Origin: Prasinococcaceae sp. CCMP 1430
Taxonomy: Eukaryota; Prasinodermophyta; Palmophyllophyceae; Prasinococcales; Prasinococcaceae
NCBI GenBank assembly: GCA_013416795.1
Contig: RQSC01001082.1
Span: forward strand, 1-39,295
Length of the DNA stretch: 39,295 nucleotides
Direction: 5' to 3'
Under the pieces are notes generated by a model, which ran no database searches, was not told the DNA's origin, and worked only from the letters and a program-made list of their open reading frames with translations. Below, one piece after another: positions 8,425-17,100 of the stretch. A program made the translations under genes and the position numbers. How positions within the stretch are numbered: the stretch's first letter is position 1; every line of letters begins with the position of its first letter.

Positions 8425-9747
8425 TCACTTCTTCGGAGCGGCGCCGCGCTTGATTTTGGGGAAGGTGAGCGGCGCCTTGAGGCGCGCGACGGCGGTGGTG
8501 CCGGTGCGCAAGCGCTTGCGCTCGACGAAGCAGCCCATCTCGCGCAGGCGCGAGTTGACGTCCTTGGTGCCAAGCTTGAGCTCGTCGCCGTACGCGATGG
8601 CATCGAAGGCAAAGCCATCCAGATGCAGCAGCAACACGGCGATGTACAGCCCGCAGAGCTGATGCTGGCGCTTGCTGCGAGCGTAGCGTGTCGCAGTGCC
8701 CGTGCCCTGGGGCGTCATGAAGCGGTCCAAGAGACCGGCCGCCACCAGCTCCGGCACACCCAGTTTCTCCGACAGCTCCGCTGTCCCCCCGCTGCTGCCG
8801 CCACCCTTGTAGAATGCTACATGCGCCTGCAACATCCACAGCACGCGTGCACGCAGATCACGCGCCTCCGTTGTTGTCTCGGGGTCCGCGAGCGACGCGA
8901 GCCGCGCGATGACGAGAGAGCACCAGCCCTCCTCCTCCGCCTGCCTATGCGCTCCCCGCGCCTCCTTCGGGGAGCGCATGCGCCGCCCGAGCGACAGCAG
9001 CAGCTTCGCGTCGAGGCAGCCCCATTCCTCGTCGTCGCAGAGTTTGTCCAGCGGGTAGCATCCCTCCACTGTCTGCGCGCTCGCGTCGTGCGGTGGCACG
9101 TTGCGCGCGGCCTCGGCGGCCTCCTCGTCCACCTGGCTTCGGCTCTTGCCGGCAATATTGCTGACCAGCCCCGTCAGCACTTCCACCTGGGAGAGCTTCT
9201 CCGCCTTGACGAGCGCCCGCTCTGCCGACTTGAGCTTGCGCCCACTCTTGGTCGAGCCGAACGCGTCCACGAGCGCGCGCTTCGCCGCGCGCTCCTCGTC
9301 GGCAGGCCTCGACTCAGCGGCGCGCTTAGTCGCCTCCTCCGCACGGGCCTTCTTGGCCTCGGCCACCTCCGAATCGAGCATTGGTCGCAGCGACACGACG
9401 GGCCCGGCAACGGGGTAGAGCGTCGTGCACTTTGTCCGCTTGTTGTGGCGTGCAAGGGCGTATTGCGGCGCGAGCGCCCCGGCCGGCGCGCCGCCGCCGA
9501 GGTGCGTCGTGCCGCTGTCCGACGACGCGGTCACGGCCACGCAGCGCAAGGGCCGTCCGTCGTCGCCCCCAGAGACCGCTGCCTCGAACTCGAGCTGCGT
9601 GTCGCGCGTCAAGGCCGCTCCCGGCAGCCTGACAAGCAACGCCGCATTGCCAGCGCCTCCGAGCGCCGGCTGGACGCCCCCATACACCCAGCGCTGGTAG
9701 TGTGTGGGAGGTGCCGGCTCGCCGACCCGGCGGGCGTACTGCGACAT
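8425..9747 (-). CDS. POLR1E: RNA polymerase I subunit A49-like (RPA49/POLR1E)
   Basis: 440 residues from the ATG at 9747 (MSQYARRVGE); an in-frame ATG at 9846 would add 33 low-complexity residues. Landmarks of the A49 family appear in order: an N-terminal beta-rich half ending in ARHNKRTKCTTLYPVAGPV, the linker FGSTKSGRKLKSAERALV, CYPLDKLCDDEEW, and the C-terminal tandem winged-helix part with LRARVLWMLQAHVAFYK, LCGLYIAVLLLHLDGF and ELKLGTKDVNSRLREMGCFV. The tail is basic (FPKIKRGAAPKK). In known organisms A49 pairs with A34.5 on RNA polymerase I in the nucleolus, where it helps initiation and elongation of rRNA transcription. The length is normal (about 415-480). Single exon, convergent with the methyltransferase. 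Confidence 0.85.
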   Translation of the reverse strand: MSQYARRVGEPAPPTHYQRWVYGGVQPALGGAGNAALLVRLPGAALTRDTQLEFEAAVSGGDDGRPLRCVAVTASSDSGTTHLGGGAPAGALAPQYALARHNKRTKCTTLYPVAGPVVSLRPMLDSEVAEAKKARAEEATKRAAESRPADEERAAKRALVDAFGSTKSGRKLKSAERALVKAEKLSQVEVLTGLVSNIAGKSRSQVDEEAAEAARNVPPHDASAQTVEGCYPLDKLCDDEEWGCLDAKLLLSLGRRMRSPKEARGAHRQAEEEGWCSLVIARLASLADPETTTEARDLRARVLWMLQAHVAFYKGGGSSGGTAELSEKLGVPELVAAGLLDRFMTPQGTGTATRYARSKRQHQLCGLYIAVLLLHLDGFAFDAIAYGDELKLGTKDVNSRLREMGCFVERKRLRTGTTAVARLKAPLTFPKIKRGAAPKK

Positions 9748-10441
9748 CTCCGCCTCGCGCCGCCGCAGCACCGGCCGCGCGCCCCCGGTCCCTCTCCCGC
9801 TATACGCGGGTCGAAATCCCTCTCCTTCCCGAAGCTTCCCGCGCACGGGCGCCCGCGGCGCCCCCAGCCCCTCACCCTTCCCCGTGCCGCGCCCGGCGTG
9901 TGGCGACCCGTGCCCCCGCGCCCCCGCCCGCTCGCGCGTAGCCGCCGTTGCCAGCCGCCGGCACCGTTCTGCGGAGTGCGCTTTCGGCGACCACGCAAAC
10001 CGCAGGATCCCAGTCCGCCCTGATTAAACCCCGGTTGTGCCAGGCAAGACCCTATTCAACGCCGCCTCCGCCAGAAAGACGCCGAGTCAGGGTCTACCAC
10101 GCGATACATACCCGGTTCGACCTCAGAGGCACCCCCGGACGAGCGCGGGTGCGCGGCCCCGGCGCCGCCGTTTTCGCACCGAACGTGTACATCGACGGTG
10201 CAAATCGACGGAATACCACAGTCGTCCACAGAATCATTATTATTATGTGAAACATGCGGAACGCGCCCCGAAAGTCCTACCATCTGCCGTCTCGTCACTG
10301 GGTGTTGGTGGGGATGTGCGTCCCTTCCGAATTGCCGCCTAAAAAACTGCAATTCGCAATTCCGGCGAAATCGGCGCCGCGCGGGCGGGTGTCGGAACGC
10401 ATGCGCGGCGCGCCGTACGTTTCTGGGCCACCGAATTTCGG
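9748..10441. promoter_or_regulatory. Divergent spacer, A49 / ankyrin protein
   Basis: About 700 bp without a convincing gene. The part next to the A49 start is C-rich and Arg/Pro-coding in all frames, while 10000-10440 is less biased, with AT-richer islands (ATTATTATTAT near 10234, CTAAAAAACTG near 10340). I looked for a tRNA around 10080-10140 because of a GGTTCGACC string, but no cloverleaf stems form. It ends in AATTTCGGATGTGG (10434-10447), which spans the ankyrin ATG. Confidence 0.45.
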
Positions 10442-10447
10442 ATGTGG
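10434..10447 (+). promoter_or_regulatory. 14-bp element AATTTCGGATGTGG, copy 1
   Basis: This 14-mer occurs identically at 31503-31516, upstream of the NUDT22-like gene, on the same strand. The ATG inside it is the first ATG of the ankyrin frame. An exact 14-base match is not expected by chance in 39 kb. Its role (initiator element, promoter motif or repeat remnant) is unknown. Confidence 0.4.
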
Positions 10448-11089
10448 CGCGCGCGCGCACTCGGTCCATATCCGACCGCGCACCGGCGCGCGCCGCGCGC
10501 GCGCGCGCGCGACAGCCGCGGGCGTGAGCGCGCTCGGGAGCGGCGACGCGGGGACGGAGCGGAGGCGCCATTGCGTGCGCTGCAGGCGGACGTCTACACG
10601 CCTATACACTTCGCAGCAGGAGGCGGCAGCGCCGACTGCGTGCGGCTGCTGCTCGAGGCGGGCGCCGACATGGAGAAGGCCACCGCCGACGGCCACACGC
10701 CTATGCACGCCGCAGCAGAAGGCGGCAGCGCCGAATGCGTGCGGCTGCTGCTCGAGGCGGGCGCCGACAAGGACAAGGCTGATTTCGACGGCGACACGCC
10801 TATTCACGTCGCAGTTCAATGGGTCCGCGCCGAATGCGTGCGGGTGCTGCTCGAGGCGGGCGCCGACAAGGACAAGGCTAATGTCGCCGGCAACACGCCC
10901 TTGCACCTCGCCGGAGCACGCGGCCGCGCCGACAACGTGCGGGTGCTGCTCGAGGCGGGCGCCGACGCATCCGCCCGCAATGCCGACGGCCGCACGGCGC
11001 TCCAACTCGCCGAGGAATCTGCCCACCGGTGGGAAGCGCGTGACCGCAAAGGGGCCACCGCGGCGCTGCTCAGACGCGCGCACACCTAA
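10442..11089 (+). CDS. Ankyrin-repeat protein
   Basis: 215 residues. After a basic low-complexity leader (about 1-48) come four canonical 33-residue ankyrin repeats and a C-terminal partial one. Each carries the TPxHxA turn (YTPIHFAAGGGSADCVRLLL, HTPMHAAAEGGSAECVRLLL, DTPIHVAVQWVRAECVRVLL, NTPLHLAGARGRADNVRVLL) and LLEAGAD, ending in GRTALQLAEES. Ankyrin repeats bind protein partners; no enzymatic domain is attached, so the job is unknown. The repeats are very similar at DNA level, suggesting recent internal duplication. The leader before residue 48 does not look like structured protein, so the true start may be in an upstream exon. Confidence 0.8.
   Translation: MWRARALGPYPTAHRRAPRARARDSRGRERARERRRGDGAEAPLRALQADVYTPIHFAAGGGSADCVRLLLEAGADMEKATADGHTPMHAAAEGGSAECVRLLLEAGADKDKADFDGDTPIHVAVQWVRAECVRVLLEAGADKDKANVAGNTPLHLAGARGRADNVRVLLEAGADASARNADGRTALQLAEESAHRWEARDRKGATAALLRRAHT
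10600..11000 (+). repeat. 99-bp tandem DNA repeats coding ankyrin units
   Basis: Four units of about 99 bp share a near-identical core, GTGCGGCTGCTGCTCGAGG or GTGCGGGTGCTGCTCGAGG followed by CGGGCGCCGAC, at about 10640, 10739, 10838 and 10937. The even spacing equals one ankyrin repeat. The second and third cores both run into GACAAGGACAAGGCT, indicating recent unit duplication or gene conversion. Confidence 0.85.
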
Positions 11090-11124
11090 CAACGTTGCAT
11101 GTATGTCGACTCTCTCGTTAGTCA

Positions 11125-11132
11125 TGTATATA
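11125..11132 (+). promoter_or_regulatory. UGUAUAUA element in ankyrin 3' region
   Basis: TGTATATA, a perfect match to the PUF consensus UGUANAUA, lies 36 nt after the ankyrin stop. The convergent V-ATPase E gene ends about 100 bp further on. The role is inferred from sequence only. Confidence 0.35.
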
Positions 11133-11228
11133 CCAGCGCGCGCCGCTCGCGGCCTGCCACCGCCCATCCGCACCCCCGCATCATCATCACCATCTGTACG
11201 ACGCAGTCAGTCCACTTCAGAAGGACTC

Positions 11229-11807
11229 TCACTCGCCGAACAGCCTCTTCCTGATGACCGGCAGGTTGGTGTCGTGCGCGACGGCCAGCCGCTCGTCGAG
11301 CGTGTTGGCGCACACGATCTTGCCGTCCATGGACGCCACCACCACGCCGCCCGCGCACGACTCGCCCTCGAAGCCCGGCGCGGCCGCCGCCGGCAGGAAG
11401 GCCTCCGTGTTGACCACCACGCTCGGCGGCGCGCAGCCGGCGGCGCGCGCGTACTGGGCGGCGGCCTTGGGCGCCGCCGCCTCCACGAGCGCGAGGTCGG
11501 CCCTCCTGCAGCGCACCTGCATGGCGGGCTCGGCCACCTTGGTCATCGCCTGCGCGGTGAGGCTGACCAGCAGCTGCGAGTACTTGGCCTGGTCGGCCGT
11601 GATGGTGGCCAGCGTGGCGTGCGCCGCGCCGATGGCGGCGCGGATGCACTCCTCGCGCGCGCGCAGCACGCGCAGCCGCGCCTGGTTGACCTTGGTGGAG
11701 TGCTCGATGCGCTTGCGGCTCTCGATCTGCGCCTCCTTGCGCTCGAACTCGCGCCGGATGCGCTGCTTCTCCGACTCGACCATCTGCAGCTTCTCGATGT
11801 TGAACTC
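11229..11807 (-). CDS. V-type H+-ATPase subunit E, first exon missing
   Basis: 192 residues of V-ATPase subunit E, from EFNIEKLQMVESEKQRIRRE through NQARLRVLRAREE to the C-terminal VVVASMDGKIVCANTLDERL and IRKRLFGE. Subunit E forms peripheral stators with subunit G, linking the V1 head to the V0 sector of the proton pump on vacuolar and other endomembranes. The exon begins right after a good acceptor (C-rich tract, CCGCAG|GAG, phase 0, at 11808). Roughly 33 N-terminal residues, normally containing an Ile-Arg/Gln-Gln-Glu-Ala-type helix, are therefore missing. I could not find that first exon on the minus strand up to 14120, because that DNA is occupied by the kinase on the other strand. The gene is either interleaved with the kinase, broken, or cut by a misassembly. 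Confidence 0.88.
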   Translation of the reverse strand, partial: EFNIEKLQMVESEKQRIRREFERKEAQIESRKRIEHSTKVNQARLRVLRAREECIRAAIGAAHATLATITADQAKYSQLLVSLTAQAMTKVAEPAMQVRCRRADLALVEAAAPKAAAQYARAAGCAPPSVVVNTEAFLPAAAAPGFEGESCAGGVVVASMDGKIVCANTLDERLAVAHDTNLPVIRKRLFGE

Positions 11808-11830
11808 CTGCGGCCGGGCGCGGTCGGCGT

Positions 11831-13972
11831 GTGTTGTGCGAGCGGGGGGGCGATGGCGGGGGCCTGGCGACGACGCTCGCCGGGGTCGCCAAGGCCGCCG
11901 CGCTCAAAGCGCTCGACCTCGCGGACGAGCAGGCGAAGAGCAGGGCCGCCCGCGGCGACGCTGACGGAGGGGGCCTGAACGGGCTGAACCCGCTCAAGAC
12001 TCTCGAGGAGAGGCGCGCGAGGGAGCGCGAAGAGGAGCGCAAAAGGCGCGAGCAGGAGCGCGAGGCCGCCGCCGCGCGCGAGGCCGCCGCCGAGGCGACC
12101 GCGGATGGCACAGGCGCGACCGTGTCCCCGAGCGGCGGCAGAAGCTCGGATGCCGGGGCGCCCCAGCTGTCAGCGCGCGAGGAGCGCTGGGAGCGCCGGC
12201 GCAGGGAGAAGGAGGGGCTGCCCCAGTTCTCTTCGGACCTGCAAGGGGGCGCGGGCGAGGGCGCGAGCGACGTTGACAGCCAATCTGAGAGTGGCAGCGA
12301 GAGTGACTCGCGCGCCGCCGCCATCGCTGCCGCGGAGGATGCCGCGCTCGCGCACATGGGTCTCCGGCGGTGCGAGCGCATCGGGCGGGGCGCCGTCGCC
12401 GACGTCTTCAGCGCCGTGCCTCTGAGCGATGACGACGATGCGGAATTGCTGGGTGGCGGCGCGGACGTGACGGTCCGCGCGCAGGTGCACGAGAGGTGGA
12501 AGCCGTCTCGCGGAGGAGAGTACGCGGTGAAGATTTTGCGTGCGTCGGGGGGCGCGTCTGCGCTCAAGGATATGCAGGGGGAGATGGCGGCGTCTGGGCG
12601 CATCGGCAAGCACAAAAACGTCGTGCACCTCCTGCACGGCCGCGAGGTGCGCGTGCGGATGCCCTCCGACCGAGGCCGCAAGACGATCATCCTTGTGCTC
12701 GAGCTGCTGCGGCCGGCGACGCCGCTTAACGACGCAATCGCCAAACGCGAGTCCGAGCCGTTCGACACGCGCAAGGTGGCGCTGGACATCGCCGAGGGCC
12801 TGTGCGAGACGCACCGGCGAGGGTACGCACACAGAGACGTGAAGAGTCCCAACGTGCTTCTCTCGATGGATCCGCGCCAGCGTCGCCTGGTGGCCAAACT
12901 CTGCGACTACAGCTCGGCAGCACCGACTGAGGACGCGCTGCCCACGGTTGCGCCCAAGGAGAAGGAGAGCACGCGATCGAGTGGCGCCATGGGCATTCTC
13001 GAGAGCCTCGCCGACGCATTCACCGGCTCGGAGGGCTGGCGCCCCGTGGGCTCGCTCCTCTGGATGGCGCCTGAGATGATGTCGCCTCCCGAGGAGGGCT
13101 CTGCGCTGAGCCTCGACAAGGCCGCCTACGGCAAATGCGACGTGTATTCCTTCGGGGTGGTGCTGTGGGAGCTGCTCGCGGGGCGGCTCCCGTGGGTGGA
13201 GGAGGGCATCTCGGACGCTACCACTGGCAAGGACGAGCTGCGGCGGCGCGTCGTGCAGGAAGGTGAGCGGCTGCCCGTGCCGACCGACGGCGTCGGCGAA
13301 TCGCTGCTCAAGCTGCTCGACGACTGCTTTCTGGAGGACCCCACGCAGAGGCCTAGCATGCAGGAAGTGCTGCGGCGGCTGAAGGCCACCCGCAACGCCG
13401 ACTGGGGTCCGAGGGTCGGTGAGGCAGCAGCCGCGGCGAGCGCGATCGACACCAAGGAGACATTGTTGGCATCGGGCGCATTCACCATCGTCGAGGCCAG
13501 CAAGAGCAAGGACAGCCCAGCGGTGGTGCTCACCGACGCTGTGGTGACGCTCGGGCGCTCGCGGTCCTGCACATTTGGCATTCGTGATGGCCGTGCGTCG
13601 CGTACTCATGCCGAGATGCGCTTTGTGCTTGATGAGGAGCTCTGGCCCGATAACGTAGATGGTACGAACGGGCGCAACCTATCTGACAGGGGCGACGTCA
13701 TCGAGAAGGTTGAGTGGGCCAAGGTGAAGAAAAATGCCGACGGCAGCCTCGAGTTTACCGACTCGCCGAGCGACGATGGGGCCGTGGCAGGTGCGTCTCC
13801 AACGGGCTACTTCATCGTGTGTGACAACAGCAGCAATGGGACGTCACTCAACGGCAACAGGATTCGCAAGGGGATGTGGCGGCGCCTGGCTACTGGCGAC
13901 ACGCTCAAGATCGGGCGCACGCAGCTTGAGTTCCTGGTTGATGAGGACGCGCTGCGCAAGGCCCTCGGCTGA
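11831..13972 (+). CDS. Protein kinase with C-terminal FHA domain (TKL-like), 5' end unresolved
   Basis: The open frame gives 713 residues, but 11831 is a GTG and the first in-frame ATG (12357) falls at the kinase domain itself; an in-frame stop at 11801 closes the frame upstream. A first exon is therefore probably missing. Residues about 35-90 are a charged coiled coil. The kinase domain (about 176-520) has IGRGAVADV, the lysine in EYAVKIL, HRDVKSPNVLL, the APE motif in WMAPEMM and DVYSFGVVLWELLAG. The Mg-binding motif is DYS (KLCDYSSA) instead of DFG. An acidic insertion separates the P-loop from the lysine. The FHA domain (about 557-710) shows LGRSRSC, GRASRTHAEM and NSSNGTSLNGNRI, with a roughly 60-residue insertion between the second and third. 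FHA domains bind phosphothreonine, so this kinase probably docks to phosphorylated partners or to itself. Confidence 0.85.
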   Translation: MLCERGGDGGGLATTLAGVAKAAALKALDLADEQAKSRAARGDADGGGLNGLNPLKTLEERRAREREEERKRREQEREAAAAREAAAEATADGTGATVSPSGGRSSDAGAPQLSAREERWERRRREKEGLPQFSSDLQGGAGEGASDVDSQSESGSESDSRAAAIAAAEDAALAHMGLRRCERIGRGAVADVFSAVPLSDDDDAELLGGGADVTVRAQVHERWKPSRGGEYAVKILRASGGASALKDMQGEMAASGRIGKHKNVVHLLHGREVRVRMPSDRGRKTIILVLELLRPATPLNDAIAKRESEPFDTRKVALDIAEGLCETHRRGYAHRDVKSPNVLLSMDPRQRRLVAKLCDYSSAAPTEDALPTVAPKEKESTRSSGAMGILESLADAFTGSEGWRPVGSLLWMAPEMMSPPEEGSALSLDKAAYGKCDVYSFGVVLWELLAGRLPWVEEGISDATTGKDELRRRVVQEGERLPVPTDGVGESLLKLLDDCFLEDPTQRPSMQEVLRRLKATRNADWGPRVGEAAAAASAIDTKETLLASGAFTIVEASKSKDSPAVVLTDAVVTLGRSRSCTFGIRDGRASRTHAEMRFVLDEELWPDNVDGTNGRNLSDRGDVIEKVEWAKVKKNADGSLEFTDSPSDDGAVAGASPTGYFIVCDNSSNGTSLNGNRIRKGMWRRLATGDTLKIGRTQLEFLVDEDALRKALG

Positions 13973-14058
13973 ACGAGCTCCCAATCCAGATGGAAGGAGC
14001 CCAGCCTTCATTGCGCGCGAGGTCACCTCGTGATCGAGCTAGAAGCTAAGTAAGTGCA

Positions 14059-14066
14059 TGTATATT
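14059..14066 (+). promoter_or_regulatory. UGUAUAUU element in kinase 3' region
   Basis: TGTATATT is 87 nt past the kinase stop, in the 147-bp convergent spacer shared with the SET protein. It is the same core as after the SWEET and ankyrin genes. Confidence 0.35.
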
Positions 14067-14119
14067 CTGAACAGCCATTACGAGCGCAGACGCACCCCGG
14101 GATGACGCACCCCTCGCGG

Positions 14120-17100
14120 CTACGGGGTTTCGCTCCTCTGCGCACGCGCACGCAGCCACCCGAGCACCTCGCCTTCGTACTCCTCCTTCGAGCATGCGCC
14201 TATCGCCACGTCCAGCATGGGGCTCGCCAGCATCGCGCTACGCGCATCGTCAAACGTCCAGCCCCAGTTAGGTGGCCACGAGCGCTGCGGAGTGTGCAGC
14301 AGGTGCTCGCACATCGCTGTCTGCTGCTTGGCGGATTTGCCGAGGCGCTTGGGGAGCGGCTCCGCGGGGCTCGGCGAGTAACAACTGCGCACATCGGGCA
14401 GCTGCGTGCAGCCGCGCTGCTGGTAGCCTAAGCTGCCAACGAGATCTCGCACAGCCATATCGGAGGTGCTCCAGAGGAAGAGCAGCGCGGGCAGGAAGCC
14501 AGCAGCGTACGTCGCGCCAGGCACTCGTTGGGCTACAGCGTGCCCGTCCGTGTTCGAGGCTGGGCCACCCGCAAGCATCTCCTCGCGTTCAGCATCCGGC
14601 ATCGCGCGCAGGCGTTCCTGTGCTACCGGCGGGAGGTCAGCGGCCAGCACCTCGACAGGTTCGCTGGTGAAAGACGCGTACTCAGCCGTGCGCAGGTGTG
14701 TGCGGCAGTGCGCGTGCAGGTGCAGCAGATCCGCCGCCAGATCATGGCGCGCGTTGCTCGGCACGCCGTCCTCATCCTGCAAGCCGGCGACCTCGTCGCG
14801 CAGCCACAGCAGCGCAGTGCGCAGCGCAGGGCCGCCGTCCACACCGCTCGCACCCGCGGCCACACCGGCGTCGCGCGACTCAACACCAAGAGAGAGCTCG
14901 CGATGTGTCCCGTCGTCAATGTGAGGTCGCACAGCAGACAGTAACCGCCGCGCGACGGAGTCCTCGCCACACCAAAGACGTTCCGCGACGTCGGCCCCAT
15001 CACAGCGGTATATCGGCGGAGGCACCGTGGAGTCGCCATTGGTCTTGCGCCATTCTGCGAGCACCTTCCGCACCTTGTCGACAGCGATGTTCACCGCATT
15101 CATGCGCGCGTACCAGTTGCTGTCGGCGTCGTGCGTGGCGTCCTCGAGTGTGTAGACGTACCCATCCGACTCCGGGCCCTTGCGCATCAGTGCCTTGGGC
15201 AGCTCGGCCTTTTCAAAGTCACAGATTTCCACCATCTTGACCACGAAGCGTACCATCCAGCCAGGCATCGCACGCAGCATGGCGGCGCCGATGCCCGCAC
15301 GTGCGAGTGTCTGCACGCCCTCCGGGCCAGCCAGCGCCGCCACATCCTCGCTGGTCTCCACTGTGCGCGCGGCGTCAACCGCACCTTCCGAAATCGCCTG
15401 CGCGTTCTCCTCACACGCCTGCATGAGCTGTGCCTGTCTGTGCGTCATGCCATGACTGGAATCGAGCACCTGCCTGAAGGTTCGCGCGCCCTTCCACTGC
15501 AGATAGGAGCCCTGGCACCACCGGCTACCACACAGGCAGGTGGCCTTCTCGGCCTCCGCCTTCGAGTCCGTCACACAATTATAGTTGAACGTGAGCTCCT
15601 CTCCCTCAGCAATGGGGCGAGTCGTCACTGTTTGGATTGTATATACGCCGTTGACGACCTTGGCGCGCGTTTCACAGTTGGGCTCGCAGCTGTGGCTGAG
15701 GCGACTCACGAAGGCTGTCCGATACATGGCCTCGACGTAGATGATATCCGTGCCGAGCATGTCGCCCCTCGCGCGCTCGAGCGTGATATTGTAGAACTCA
15801 GGGCTCTCCTTCTCAGCGCTCAGGAAGCGCTGCGTCGACCGGATGGCGTCCTGGCGCTCGAACCAGCGCCACGGGGGATACATCTCGCCAAGGTACTGCT
15901 TGATGAACTCGCCCTTACGCAGCCCGCCCTCCTTCGCGCAGGTGATGCCCATGCCCTTTGAGTGCATGTAGAAGGACTCATCCTCTTTGGGCATTTCAAT
16001 GCGCGCCTTAAGGTCGGCGAGAAGCGTGGCAGTATCGGCGTCACCTCTTGCTGAGGCCTCGTCGGCCGCGAGCTGCACCGCGGGTGCCAGCGGTAGCGCC
16101 ACGCTCGCCTCGCCGGCCTCACGCGCAGCGCGGCCGGCATCCTGCGCCCTGGGCAGAATTTTGCCCTCTATGATGTCCGAGTACCAGTCGTACGCGTACG
16201 CCGACTTGTAGTCCGCCTGACCAGGCTTGCACGACATGAGCGCGCGCACCAGGCTGTAGTGCGTGAATCCATCGATGCCGAACACCTCTTCCTTCCGCAC
16301 GTCCACGCCAAGCCTTTTGGGAACACTCGCGTCAGCCTCGGCAACCTCTGGCAGGTCGTTCTTGTTGAGAGCAGCCAGCGACAGAGGTGCGGGCTCGTCG
16401 CCGGCTGGTGGAAGAGCGGCCTGGCGCTTTCGCTCATTGTCTTCGACCTCGCACACCACCTCGTATTCCTCGAGCTCCTTGTAAGGGATTGAGGCGGGGA
16501 TCTCCGTGCGCGTGGCCATGTCCACGCGCGTGCCACCGACGGGCCCGCCGTCCTTGTTCGCCGCGAGCCTGCGCTTGCGGGGCGCACGGCGCGCAGCGCG
16601 CGCTTCCGTGTCACGTACACGAGCACTCTCGACATTTGCCTTCGCTTGTCGCGCCGCTGTGCCCCCAAAGAGCTGCGAGGCAATGTCGGCCTCGAATTCG
16701 TCAATGAACGCGCCCCCCTCGTCAACAAGTCTTTGTCCAGTTGCGGCAATGTCCTTGCTGCTTTCATCAGAGTTGTACTTGATGCAGTTGCGCCCGATCA
16801 GCCTCACGTCGGCGCGGATGCCTGCGAGACAAGCGTTCACGTCTTCACCATACTCGCCTTGCTCAAGTTTCGTGACCATCGTACTGAAGTCCATCGGGCG
16901 CTCGATGACGTCGAGATAGTCGGGGAACTTTGCGGTGTCAACCGGCTCGCCGAAAATCCGAAACGGGTCGCACTCTTTCCTCAGTCGACTAAAGAGTTGC
17001 TGGATCTGCTGCTTGAGCAGTGCGAATGCCACCGCAGCATTGCCCCCACCCGCCAGGAGGGCAGCGAGCCGTGGCTGCTGCGAGCCGCCCACACCCACCC

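Noticed and set aside
8269-10023. Long plus-strand open frame (584 codons) opposite the A49 gene
   Set aside because: It is antisense to a recognisable conserved protein; the sequence is Arg/Leu/Ala-rich without domains and arises from GC-rich codon structure.
10080-10140. Possible tRNA because of a GGTTCGACC T-loop-like string
   Set aside because: Flanking bases do not pair into T, anticodon or acceptor stems.
11122-12897. Minus-strand 591-codon frame across V-ATPase E and the kinase
   Set aside because: In the V-ATPase E part it is a shifted frame of the real exon; in the kinase part it is antisense Ser/Arg-rich sequence. It does not supply the missing N-terminus of subunit E.
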